Assembly (NCBI GenBank): GCA_037576215.1
Contig: JBANDB010000003.1
Span: 682,001 to 746,000, forward strand
DNA: 64,000 bases
Reading direction: 5' to 3'
DNA from: Armillaria gallica
Lineage: Eukaryota; Basidiomycota; Agaricomycetes; Agaricales; Physalacriaceae
A program made the translations under genes and the position numbers. This document shows positions 11,941 through 21,549 of this stretch, piece after piece (position 1 is the first letter of the stretch; each line of letters starts with the position of its first letter). Below the pieces are notes generated by a model. The model did not search any database and had not been told where the DNA came from. It saw only the letters and a program-made list of their open reading frames with translations.

Positions 11941-13599
11941 AGCACGTCAAATTCAGTGTCCTCTAAGGGAAGAAAAGGGAGAAATGCAGAAATGCAGAAA
12001 TGGTGATAGTGGCACAAGAGTAAGGGTAGTTCCCTTCTTCCGTTTCGATTTGGCTGCGCTAGTCCTCGGAATCACGTGATCCCCGACCATTAGGGGCTAT
12101 TTTCCCTACAAGGGTTGCTTCAACAAACTGTTTCCAAGTTTCAACGGGATTTATGTAAGTTGTTTCTGCATGATGAACCTCCGTTTTTCGCGAATCGACA
12201 TGGCCTCGTGTTCGACATTCGCGCTCTCAAACTCCGGCGCCAAAGCCTTGGAATATGAATTCATTGATAACATCTCTACCCCGGATTTCCATGACGAATA
12301 AGTACGCATGTGCCCTGAACAGCTCGCCCTGGCTGAAGGGGCGCTCTTGCGGTACCGAGCGAGCTACGCTGAATGAGAATAGGTGCTAACAAAACGGAGT
12401 AGTAGAAATGAAAGGAAACACTTGTCGTGAAGGTTCTGAATCTTGACATCGTTTATTGTGATAAAAGGAACAAGGTATGAGACGCAGAAAAAGGGGGACG
12501 GTCACACAGACTCACCGTGCCGTCGATCGTGTACTCAGTCAAAAACGTGGCCAGACGGTGAGGGCATTACTAACGGTATCCATGCAGATGCATCGAGCTT
12601 TGAAGGACACGAATCCCAACAAGACTCTTATGGCCAATTGCAGTGAACACAGGAATCTTTCATTTCGGTCACTAGGTGGTATCATACCCGTATTACGGAA
12701 GTCGTCAGATTACCGTGAGCATCCCCAACCCTGACATCGGATAAAGAGCTTCAAATGCCGGTTATCCAGCTTAAATTCCACACGAAAGACACCGTTTCTC
12801 CGGTCAATAAAAATTTCTGGCATGCGCTTTGAGTGGCGTGCCAGCCTGGTGGTAGATTTTTATTCCGAACCAAGATCAACAGCCTGTGGTAGAAGAGGAT
12901 GTCCACGCTCCAATCTGTGACAGGTTCGAGATAGCCCCCAGAAAACTTCCGAGAGAAGGGTATCAGGATACACGATTTGACGGTACCATATGAAAGGACA
13001 CGCGTCGTCCATGTGCTGCCAAAGATATTATTCTCCCCCAGAATTTGGTAAGTAAGACTGCCAGTGGGCCGGAAAGATAACTGATGAGGCTCTAAGCATG
13101 TCCCAGTGGCACGATTCAGGTGGATAGAGAAGCCAGTACAGTATCAAAATCCACATTCGCTACCGTCTAGGCGGCAACGAATGATACAGGATAACCAGGT
13201 CACGCTAAAGGGCAGATGGTGGTACTGACGATGGTGCAGGGCGAAAACGCGGCCCGATCCGTCCGATTTCTGTCGGATACTCAAAATCAAACTTTATCGC
13301 TCGACCCGCGATCTTCAAAGGTTGACCCATTACGACGATGTGACGCCTCCAGTATCAGTAATTTGGAAAACTAATTTACCCATCTTCATCACCTGATAAA
13401 TCGCTGAGGACGCGCCAATGGCCATTGCCCGTTTCATGCTACTGGAGGTGTGGAACTGGAACGTGGTGACATTTTTTGATTACGGCCGCTATAACTGTCT
13501 AATGGTAATAGGTATTTTTGCCAGATCATCGACTCAGTCCACGATAAAGAGTGCGTTATTCTTTGCTAACTTTGGGCTCTTGCGCGCCCAGCTGACTCT
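11941..13599. other. Long intergenic region, no gene recognised
   Basis: About 1.65 kb. The left end carries the AMSH promoter. The rest has only short frames without domain signals. It directly precedes an OYE relic and may itself contain further unrecognisable decayed sequence. Confidence 0.4.
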
Positions 13600-13870
13600 G
13601 GCAGACTATGCGAAGCAGTGTGGCAGGAGGACTCATATCGCACCCTTAGCCCCCCCCTTTCAGGCTGGGAGAAATCGTCCGTTCCGTGACTATTGTTGAG
13701 ATCCACAAATACGTTCAGAACTACACTCAAGCCGCAGCAGATGAGTCCGACTTTGATGGTGTAGAGATCGATCATCGACATGGATACCTCATTGATCAAA
13801 TTTTTACAAGGCTGCGCCAGTAAGCAGACAGGTGAATATGATGGGAGCATGGAGACTAGAACTCACTTTG
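13600..13870 (+). pseudogene. Relic of an old yellow enzyme gene
   Basis: The plus strand at about 13700-13800 reads YVQNYTQAAADE then DFDGVEIDHRHGYLIDQ, closely resembling the central OYE motif of the gene at 6.3 kb (FDGVEIHGANGYQIDQF). Beyond it, traces of KQTGEYDGSMETR occur in a shifted frame. The frame is broken by stops and shifts, the substrate-binding HGxN has become DHRH, and the N- and C-terminal parts of the barrel are missing. It looks like an old duplicate that has decayed. Confidence 0.75.
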
Positions 13871-14126
13871 GTCTCGTACCGAACATCCACGATGTAGAAC
13901 TGCGAAAGACCGCGAATCGACGGTGCTGATACGCGTGATCCTAGAGACGCATCTTTAGTATTTTCTAACGATTTACTTCGTGAGACTCGGATCGTCTCCA
14001 AGACCACACATTGCCGGAGCAGCATTCACAAGGGGGACCACAACATATTAGGAGCACAAAGGTATAGTAACAGTGCAGGTATACGATCCGGTTTATCCGT
14101 CCGTTAAAAATTAATTACGATAAAAT

Positions 14127-15279
14127 CTAGTACCAGTCTTTTTGCTTGAGCAATGTCTTTCGCCGTCGCCATATCGCTGGAGTACGCCATCTCGCAGACA
14201 ATTTTTTCCTTTCACGTCTTCTCAACAACAGTCTCCTCTGAATCACACGCTTCCACTCATCTCCACGTTCCAGCACGTCCACACAACGCCGCACTGGCTC
14301 GTACGCGTATTCCCCAATTTCATCGTCATTAACAAGGATGACATGCACATCAAAGTCTGCACATATGAGCGAGATTCTTGCGGACCTTTTCTGCACAGGC
14401 AGCGTCTGTGGAAGCCCCAAAAGGAGTGGCATAGTTTCCAGATCAGGCTCCCGTATTTTGAAGACTCTCTGCCGGCGAGGCGTCCGTGTCATAACGGAGT
14501 CATCATGAGGTCGCCACTCCGCTAATCCGCGCACACTTGAAGGGAGCTGAAGAAGATAGAACGACGAAACAGAGCTCATCAGCCGATTTCGCAACTTCGG
14601 AAAGCGGCTGAAAAGGTGGTAGGTTGCGCCCACGACAAAGCAGGGATGAACGGACGACGTGACCTTGAGGAGCGGCAGGGTTGAGGGATGATGTTTTGAC
14701 AGTAAGGTTGAAGAATTGGGGAAAAGGATGCGCACGGAGCGAGTCATCGTTGTAGGAAATAGTGTGTACGTGTAATCTTGCACTGGAATAACCTGGCATA
14801 AAATATAATTAGCTTGGTAAAAGGGAATCTGAGGAAGCATATGGCCTTACGTTCGTGAATGTCCTGCGATCATCAGGACAGCATTCTTGGTTGTAATCCT
14901 GGAGGTCGTATATGCGATGAAGAGTCTCATCTGTCGGAGTAAGTGTCCATTCCTCGTTTTCCAAAAGTTGTTTCATATCCGCGCGTACTAATGGAAAGTC
15001 GCGTAAGGGTCTAAACTTACACAGCAGAACGAACAACTTACATCGGATGCGATTTAGGTGAGATTCCTGTTCAATGTCACCTCGAGAAAGACCCCAGTAG
15101 AACTCCATTTTGTATATCTTGACATGTTTTTAATTGAGATGACACCCGGGGGAGAATAGACGTGCGCCACTGACCTCTTTTGGGCGTAGAGTAAAATAAT
15201 AATCTTCCAACCCAAGGAGAGAGTCTGTGGAGTCAGCTGTAGTGAGACACTCTAGTGGAACGTAATTGGTGGGTTCCAT
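14127..15279 (-). CDS. Lineage-specific protein of unknown function
   Basis: Not assigned to a named family. Three exons fit: 15175-15279 (start MEPTNYVPLECL), 14851-15117 and 14127-14792, phase-consistent, giving 345 residues. Visible features: FYWGLSRGDIEQESHLN near residue 40, a charged middle part (LENEEWTLTPTDETLHRIYDLQDY), then PVQDYTYTLFP, and a very basic C-terminus (RRRERKKLSARWRTPAIWRRRK). The style is that of short uncharacterised proteins found in multiple copies in mushroom genomes, some labelled HNH-like, but I see no HNH motif. It is probably soluble, with no signal peptide or membrane segment. Confidence 0.6.
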
Positions 15280-15848
15280 GGCAGCTTCAGATCTCCCGGG
15301 TCGTGGTGACAAACTTGAGGGCTGTCATGGAGTCTGAAAATAAGTTATAAAAACCAACATCTGCTTTTAAGTAAAAGGCGCAGACAAGTCTCGTGATCTA
15401 CGTTGCTTCGAACGAAAAATGGCTAATGCCACTGGTTTGTAAAAAGAGTCCATAAAAACCGAGGTTGAGTCGTTAGAACCAAATCGCTTGATTTCGTCCA
15501 GGTGCGCGATCTATAGCGATAAAGCCACAGTGCGACCGCCAGGGAAGGCCTGCAAACTTAGTCTAGGAATACAAGAACGAATTCCGAGACGGAAGCCTTT
15601 TAACTGCAACGCGACTTTGTCTTTGTCATATTCATACTAAAGCAAGTTCCTGAGCCCTAGCACAGGCAGTCTTTCTCATAGGTGTCAACACAGCAGCTGT
15701 GGGATCCATCTGCTGCCGTTGTAGGGAGCATATGTGCACATTTGTGGAACTAGTAAAGGAGTAGTAGATGCGCTGACTTGAATCTTTCAAACGATACCAA
15801 ATTAAGCTGTTTTTACTAATAACTTATTGATAAAAACATTTAAACGTT
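15280..15848. other. Intergenic, no gene recognised
   Basis: Between the unknown gene (minus) and tRNA-Ala (plus). No domain-bearing frame seen. Confidence 0.4.
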
Positions 15849-15933
15849 GGGCTTTTAGCACAGTTGGTAGCGCGCACGCTTTGCACTTTCGTTGATTTGC
15901 GTGAGGTCGTGGGTTCAAACCCCACAGTGTCCA
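15849..15933 (+). tRNA. tRNA-Ala(TGC) with a 12-nt intron
   Basis: Cloverleaf on the plus strand. The acceptor GGGCTTT pairs with AGTGTCC, including the G3:U70 wobble that identifies alanine tRNAs and one mismatch at the fifth pair. The D-arm is GCAC-AGTTGGTA-GCGC, the anticodon stem CACGC/GCGTG, and the T-arm GTGGG-TTCAAAC-CCCAC, with discriminator A. The anticodon TGC is followed at position 37/38 by a 12-nt intron (CTTTCGTTGATT). Length is 73 nt without the intron. Confidence 0.88.
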
Positions 15934-15951
15934 TTGGTCGAGGTTGGATCA

Positions 15952-15956
15952 CCTTT
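15952..15956 (+). terminator. Pol III terminator of tRNA-Ala
   Basis: A TTTTT run 19 nt beyond the mature tRNA 3' end. Confidence 0.55.
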
Positions 15957-16143
15957 TTGTTGTCTTGAAAGTTTCAACTTTCAAAACTCAGTTCTTCAAA
16001 CTTCAATCAAAGTTCCAACTAGGGTTGCGCACGAAACCTCCAAGGGGGGTAACTTACCGTTTTTTACCGACCCCTCCCCGAAGGGGGTGTTTTGATACGG
16101 TAATAATTACCGTTACTTACCTATCACGTGCAGAATCACATGA

Positions 16144-16159
16144 CGGGCGCGCGGCAACT
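16144..16159 (+). repeat. Target-site duplication, left copy
   Basis: The 16-bp CGGGCGCGCGGCAACT is identical to 17531-17546. It abuts the poly(A) end of the LINE. Confidence 0.9.
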
Positions 16160-17530
16160 TTTTTTTTTTTTTTTTTTTTTTGACTCTATATTTTGAAACC
16201 GCAACCCGTAATCTATGTACAGAGACGCGGCGGCGCTCGCTCATGGCTAGCTCCAGTAGCTAATGTGGGTGTACGTAGGTATTCTCGGTGCTTTAATGGT
16301 ATAGGTTTCTAGTATCTTTGCGTGTTGAGTCCTTGGTGCCTAGGGGGGGTCAGCGCCACCATAGCTTGGGCTACGGGGCACAATGTGGTGCATGGAGCCG
16401 GTTCCTTTGGTGTTTGTGGAGGCATTGGTGCTATCCTTTCTCTTTCTCTTCCGCTTCTCAGCCTCCGGGATCTTCCTCTCGCTCCAGGTCAAAATCTCCC
16501 AGCCAGTCTTCCAGCGCAAGTTCCTCTTCATCCAACGTGGGTCGAACGGGCCGTCTTTTGGGGTTACCGGTTTTTGTGAATGCACCCGATTTCTCCAGGA
16601 ACGATGCCAAGGCTTCTATGCCCTCCTTCGTTCCAAGAATGTCCGGCAAGTATATGTCTCTAGAGACTTTGTATAGTCCCTCTCGGTATCCATTATAACG
16701 GGGGCAATCTCAGATGATATGCTCTCGAGTTTGCATATGCTCTCCGCAGGGGCACTGGATAGCTTCTTGCGGAACAAATCGGCTGTAGTACTCGCCTGCA
16801 AAGCAGTGTCCGGTTCGGCACTGGACGAGGCGACCGAAGACTTCACGCTTTCCATGGAGTTCGCGGAAGTGCTTTGTGGGTTTTGGGGAGGGTGCTATAC
16901 GGTTGGAGGGTGCGAAGAAGCCTGACTTGAGGCTGTTTTTCCATGTCTGGGTCCATTCCCTTTTCAGCTTCTCCTTCGATCTTCGGAGAGCATTTGATCT
17001 GCTCCCTGCAATCTTTGCTTCAAGCTCCACTGCCTCCTTGGCCAGCTCATCAGCTCTTTCATTTCCTTGGATCCCGGTGTGTCCCGGTGCCCAGGCCAAT
17101 TCCACGTTGTGGTCTTCATCTTCTAAGAGTTCGTGTATCTTCTTGTTGAAGATGATGCAAAACAACTGCCCTGGTTTGGAGCTCGTATTGAAGGCTGCAC
17201 CAACTGCTGATGTGTTATCTGCAAAGAAGTGAACGTGTGTGATCTCAGGGTGGGTGGAGCAGTACTTAACTGCTGTTGCGGCGCCCATAGCAAGCGCCGC
17301 AAGTTCACCATCGTAAACCTCTGCATGAGATCCCAGTCCCATTTTTTGGGCGAATACCTCTACTCCGTTCTGGTACCCTCCAACCCCTGCACCTACTCGG
17401 CGGATTCTGTGTAGCGGTCGCAGTGAGCCATCTGTATAGATCAGCAAGTGATTCGGTGCCTGGAGTGCTGCAATGTGAAGTTTGTGCCTGATAGCAGCGT
17501 CCTTCTTGTCTACCGTTGGATCTGCTTCTT
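16160..17530 (-). mobile_element. 5'-truncated non-LTR retrotransposon (LINE) insertion
   Basis: A 1371-bp insertion inside the TIR element. Read on the minus strand it starts abruptly within an ORF2 reading frame (5' truncation), carries an RNase H domain and C-terminal region, a 3' UTR (about 16182-16457) and ends in a poly(A) tail, seen here as T from 16159 to 16181. It is flanked by a perfect 16-bp direct repeat. These are the hallmarks of target-primed reverse transcription. An RNase H followed by a CPCGE...H zinc-binding stretch suits the Tad1/I-like LINE groups of fungi; the reverse transcriptase part is absent. Confidence 0.88.
16458..17530 (-). pseudogene. LINE ORF2 C-terminal fragment: RNase H and zinc-binding tail, with one in-frame stop
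   Basis: The RNase H domain shows the full acidic set: LLIYTDGS (Asp), EVYDGELAALAMGA (Glu), HFFADNTSAVGA (Asp), and WAPGHTGIQGNERADELA (His, Asp). It is followed by a region with QCRTGHCFAGEYY and CPCGEHMQTREHII. The frame then meets TGA at 16710-16712, continues at once as DCPRYNGYREGLYK, and stays open to 16458. So only one nonsense codon interrupts an otherwise preserved sequence, suggesting a fairly recent insertion. The extra residues upstream of 17530 (KIICSCRAPEE) belong to the host TIR element, not to the LINE. Confidence 0.85.
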
Positions 17531-17546
17531 CGGGCGCGCGGCAACT
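17531..17546 (+). repeat. Target-site duplication, right copy
   Basis: The 16-bp repeat identical to 16144-16159, adjoining the truncated 5' end of the LINE. In the unsplit element at 7.8 kb the corresponding site occurs only once (about 8096-8110, minus strand). Confidence 0.9.
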
Positions 17547-17873
17547 GCAAATTATTTTTTCAGGATGTCTGTGTTCGTGTTTTAGGACTTTTTCTGTGTC
17601 GGGGATGCTGTAAGTCATCTGAACATATCGCATATTCACTCCTGCACCACGTATACGGAATATACATGTAATCGCATTGAATTTTTATGCTTATCAGGCA
17701 GTCACATGATGTGTAAGTTACCTCGACGGAAAACCCCTCCAGCGAGGGGAGGTAACTTACCGGTAATAAACCCAAGTGTAACGAAACCTAGGTTTCGTGT
17801 GCTACCCTAGTTCCAACTTCTGGCCCCTGGGTACTAAATTCGCTCGTGAAGATATAATTAACTGACAGATGTA

Positions 17874-18000
17874 GGGTAGCACGCGTAATCTCCGGGAACT
17901 TGGAAGTCGTTCGTTACTGACCTCTACAGTTTGCTCCGGTTCTCCAGGGGTAAGTTATGGATTCCTCCTCCCGGAGAGAGGGGGAGGAGGTTGAATCACG
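17874..18000 (+). mobile_element. Diverged partial copy 3 of the TIR element
   Basis: Starts with TA then GGGTAGCACGCGTAATCTCC, a TIR of the same family. Inside, GTTCGTTACTGACC and CCAGGGGTAAGTTA match the corresponding end of the other two copies. The opposite end is not found, so this is a truncated or strongly decayed copy. The right boundary is approximate. Confidence 0.6.
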
Positions 18001-18601
18001 AGTCTTGACGCTCGGCAGGGCTCCAGGCTGGAGATGTCTTCCCCATCGGCGAGTCCATTTATCGACTACGTCTGGCGTGTATCCCACTTTTGACTGAAGC
18101 TGTTACTTAGATAACTAGTACGACATTTGACTAGCCTTAAATTTGTCTCTTCACGTATGAACAATGAAGATATCCAAAACAGTGAATACCTGTTCAGCGT
18201 CGACTTTCTGCGGCGAAGCCTCCGCTGGGGTAGCGTCAGAGTAAGTACTAAGAGACACGTCGTAATGGTTTTCATAGGCTTCGTTTCCTGGAGGTCAAGC
18301 AAGGCATATCAGTAACAGGTTTACCCCAATAAGGTGTGATGGTTGTTAATGATAATACTAGCAAAAAACTAGAGCTGACCGGCTTCCGAGAGCACTGCTA
18401 ATAAGTAGCCTACCGGATCGCGATAGTCAGAAATTGAAGTTATTCGTATTGAAGCCTTCGTATTACACAGATGATTAAGAGATATCTGACGCAAAGGTAA
18501 AGAGTCAAAAACGAGTGATGTCTGTTGAGTGCTCCCGGTTTGACTGCTGTCCGGGCGCGAGGCAGTTCCGAATATATCCATTCCTGAGATAATAAACTCT
18601 A
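18001..18601. other. Intergenic, no gene recognised
   Basis: Downstream of the UbiA stop codon. The minus-strand open frame that continues here is intron read-through, not coding sequence. Confidence 0.4.
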
Positions 18602-20051
18602 CTAGGAAAAGAGAAAAGTGGTAGATTTTGATGTATAATCGATCAAAAGGCCACCCCATACAATCCAGCCAAGCTGGCCATTGCGCTTGAAGTTTCCTGT
18701 AAGAGGTGTCAACATATGTCATGGATGAGGGAACGAGGCACTCACTCCAGCAGCTCTCTGGTTTATCCAACTCTACAGTACTGAATTGCCAAACAAGATG
18801 TGTCGCAGTTCCACAAACTGAAAAGACAAAGTAACCCCAATCTTGTCGATTCAGGTATCCTGCAACAAAAAGCATAGCGATAAAGATCATAGCACACCCG
18901 ACGAGCATGGGCCTGATCCAGGTTCCGAAGAGAATGGCGGTGGAAAGCACGCCTGTTTTTACGTCGTCGATGATATCTTGACAAGCATATATGGTGTCTG
19001 TAAAATGTGGTAAGATTCAGTATATGATGCTGTTCAGACGCAGTCGGCTGACCGTATAACATTGTCCAACTAATAGACGCTTGTAAGCGACGTCGCCCCG
19101 TACCCACAAACAAAGAGAAACGTACCACCAACAACCAGCAAGAGCACAGCAGAGAATGTCGTAATTAAACGTGTTCGCGGTTGACACATATGCGGTTACG
19201 AATCCAAAGTTCATGGCAAAGCCCAGCCACGCTTGGGGCCAGTATGTGATTCTTTTGAGGAGAGGGTATATCGCAAATCTGGAAGGAACGAACAAGAAAT
19301 ATTTAGGCTCCAGCATGATTGCAGATAGGTTGCCCTCTTACAGTGGGAGAAGCTGAAACAGGGCCGCGTAGAAACTACGAATAAAGTTAGAATTAATAAT
19401 TGAAAAGCATAAACTGGTAACTGACGCTAGACCATCAATCGTGAGATAGAAGAATAGAATTCCCAGCGCGTATTGTACCAGAAGGAAGACGGTCGCTGCG
19501 AGGACGGTGATGCGACCACTTGGAAGCGGCCTATTCTTCGTTCGCTCTGGAAGTGGAACCATGAGATCCTTGCAGTAGACGCGGGCGGAAGAATCGACTA
19601 ACCGACACCGGCATCCACATTCATATCAAATATATCGTTGACGGTGCAAGCTGAGCTACGTATTATAAACGCTCCGACGAAGCATTCAATGAGCTTGTAC
19701 GCATAAGAATGCAGCGCAATCGCTGGGGCCATTGAATATGACGCCATGGTCAAACCCCAAGCTAAGATATTTCGTCTCAATTAACGTCACCGAAGGAGTT
19801 TAGTCGCGTACCCAAAGGCCAGAACATTAATATCGTACCCGTGGGCTATGAAAAAACAAGGTGAGTGACTCCTGGCCTGCAGTCCCGATAAGGACAAAAC
19901 CAACCTTGTCGAGACGAATCAACTCCATATATGGGCGATATTTTTCTGGGGCAATGTTCAGAAGAAAATTCAGATCATGCCTGGTTGGCGGAGCATGATA
20001 GGTGGGGAGCTTTTCATGGTCAGGAAGAAGGGAGGTAGTCTCACTGCTCAT
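18602..20051 (-). CDS. UbiA-family prenyltransferase
   Basis: Integral membrane aromatic prenyltransferase of the UbiA family (4-hydroxybenzoate polyprenyltransferase-like). Both Asp-rich motifs that hold Mg-diphosphate are present: NDIFDMNVD (exon 3) and YACQDIIDD (exon 8). The neighbouring hallmarks RTKNRPLPSG, KPTGTILMFWPLAWG and KRITYWPQAWLG are there too. Nine exons fit with perfect phase: 19905-20051, 19812-19845, 19603-19761, 19426-19546, 19342-19374, 19126-19278, 19053-19069, 18746-18997 and 18602-18696, giving 336 residues. Exon 7 is only 17 nt. The N-terminus (MSSETTSLLPDHEKLP) does not look like a mitochondrial presequence. A role in meroterpenoid or other secondary metabolism is therefore as likely as ubiquinone synthesis (COQ2). 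Confidence 0.9.
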
Positions 20052-21549
20052 CGCGTCGAGGAACGGGAGGCAGGTTTACAAGTTATACAGAGAGCTTGAA
20101 TTGGGAGGGCGAGGACACCGGGTCGAAGTAGTTTATATACCGTTGGAACAAGGAAAGAATCGAGCCATCCCATAAATATCGGACTCCCCTCTGACCCGAA
20201 TCGAGCTGCGTTAATCTAGCACGAAAGGAACAAAATCCTGTGTCGTTATCGGTACCCCTCCCGTGGCTCTAGGACGCTCGTGGGTCGGAACTGGGATGGC
20301 TTCAGCTGAAGGTTGCCTTTGCCCAGCCAAGATTCGACCTGTCAGACTTTTGAGTTTCAACTCCAATCAATGACCGAAGAAACGGTGCAAACGTTATCCG
20401 CCACCGTCTGTGTACTAAGGTGCTCAAGATGTCGCAAAAGGGTAGGCTTGCGATGGAGAGAAACTTTGGTAGGCATAGGATCAATGTCTTTGCTGACCTT
20501 GCCGCCAGTAAAGACGTTCCTTGAGAAATAGTATTATGCTTGCGCCTCGGACCATCCTTATCCAGAAAGTCAGTTCAGCGTATTCATTCAGAATGGGGCC
20601 GGCGGTTAGCTCCGTAACTGTTAACGATCGTTCTCTCAGAAGCTCGTTAGCGCAATCCGCATCCTATGAGGGACCATAAGCCCGCCTAGCTCGGGTTCCT
20701 GGGAGAATACGATATTTTTCCATGGCATGCAACGGAAGACAAACGGCGGCAACAGGATTGACATTCAGGGTATGCAGTTCAGTGCCCGATCTCCATTACC
20801 ACCGGAGCCGAGGGCGAATGTTCAGTTCGGTACGAGGTTTAAAATGGGCGTGTTTACTTGCAAGCATCCAGAAGACAACAAGGGACATGAGGTAGTCATG
20901 CTCCTGCGGATATCAAAGTCGACTTGAAGTCAGAAGCGAACGAGAGATGGACAGGAGATAGGTCGCCGTCTGCACGGAGCTGCGCGATATGTAGTCCACA
21001 TCAATCGGACTCGGAGTCCGCTTCGCTCGGTCAGCCACTCGAGCTCGTGTGCATCCCTCAATGAAGATACACAATGGTCCAGAGACCCATCACAGATCGT
21101 GGTCTGAACACGACATGGGAATAATGATACAAGCGGGTATCAAGAGGACACTCACGCTCGGACTCATACGTTTTGAGATATTTTTGAATGTGTCCAGACG
21201 ATGGACGTCACGACGGCCTACATGAGAATCCAGGACTGCAATGTCTTGTCGGCAGGAGCATCTATAGTAATCTATTCTGACGGTGAGTCCGATTTGAACT
21301 ACGTCCTGCGGGATCTTCGGCCTTGCGAATGAAGTTGAGAATATCGAACAGATCCGCCAGGCATGAATCGTGGGTCGCGCACCAGTTCCGTTAGCCGAAA
21401 AAGCAGTGGATCAATTTTAATGATAGACCATGCAGTAGATTACAGGCCTGCACTTCTATCAGTTCCACTATTATTCAACGCTATGCTGATACTAAAACTC
21501 ACGATGAAATAAATAAATAACCATGGACCCGATGGGAACGTAAAAGCGA
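20052..21549. other. 1.5-kb intergenic region, no gene recognised
   Basis: Contains the UbiA promoter at its left end. One plus-strand frame (20727-20927) is open but has no domain signal. No repeats or RNA genes seen. Confidence 0.4.

Larger units (their letters stand above)
16022..17807 (+). mobile_element. Non-autonomous TIR element, copy 2, split by a LINE
   Basis: Same family as the 7.8-kb copy, in opposite orientation. The left end is GGGTTGCGCACGAAACC; the right end is the complement of GGGTAGCACACGAAACC, with TA on both flanks (16020-16021 and 17808-17809). Removing the LINE (16160-17530) and one copy of its 16-bp target duplication leaves about 399 bp, colinear with the 406-bp intact copy. 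Shared internal landmarks include the GTTACTTACCTATCAC-like stretch and the GCGCGCGGCAACT block. The left end lies 88 bp downstream of tRNA-Ala. Confidence 0.8.

Noticed and set aside
17531..17639. Start of the LINE protein at the ATG near 17639.
   Set aside because: That ATG and the following residues lie in the host TIR element beyond the target duplication. The frame merely happens to be open across the junction.
18369..18601. C-terminal extension of the UbiA protein.
   Set aside because: With the intron at 18697-18745 spliced, the conserved NFKRNGQLGWIVWGG frame ends at TAG 18602-18604.
20727..20927. A 67-residue open frame in the UbiA-ISY1 gap.
   Set aside because: Isolated, no domain, no good start context.
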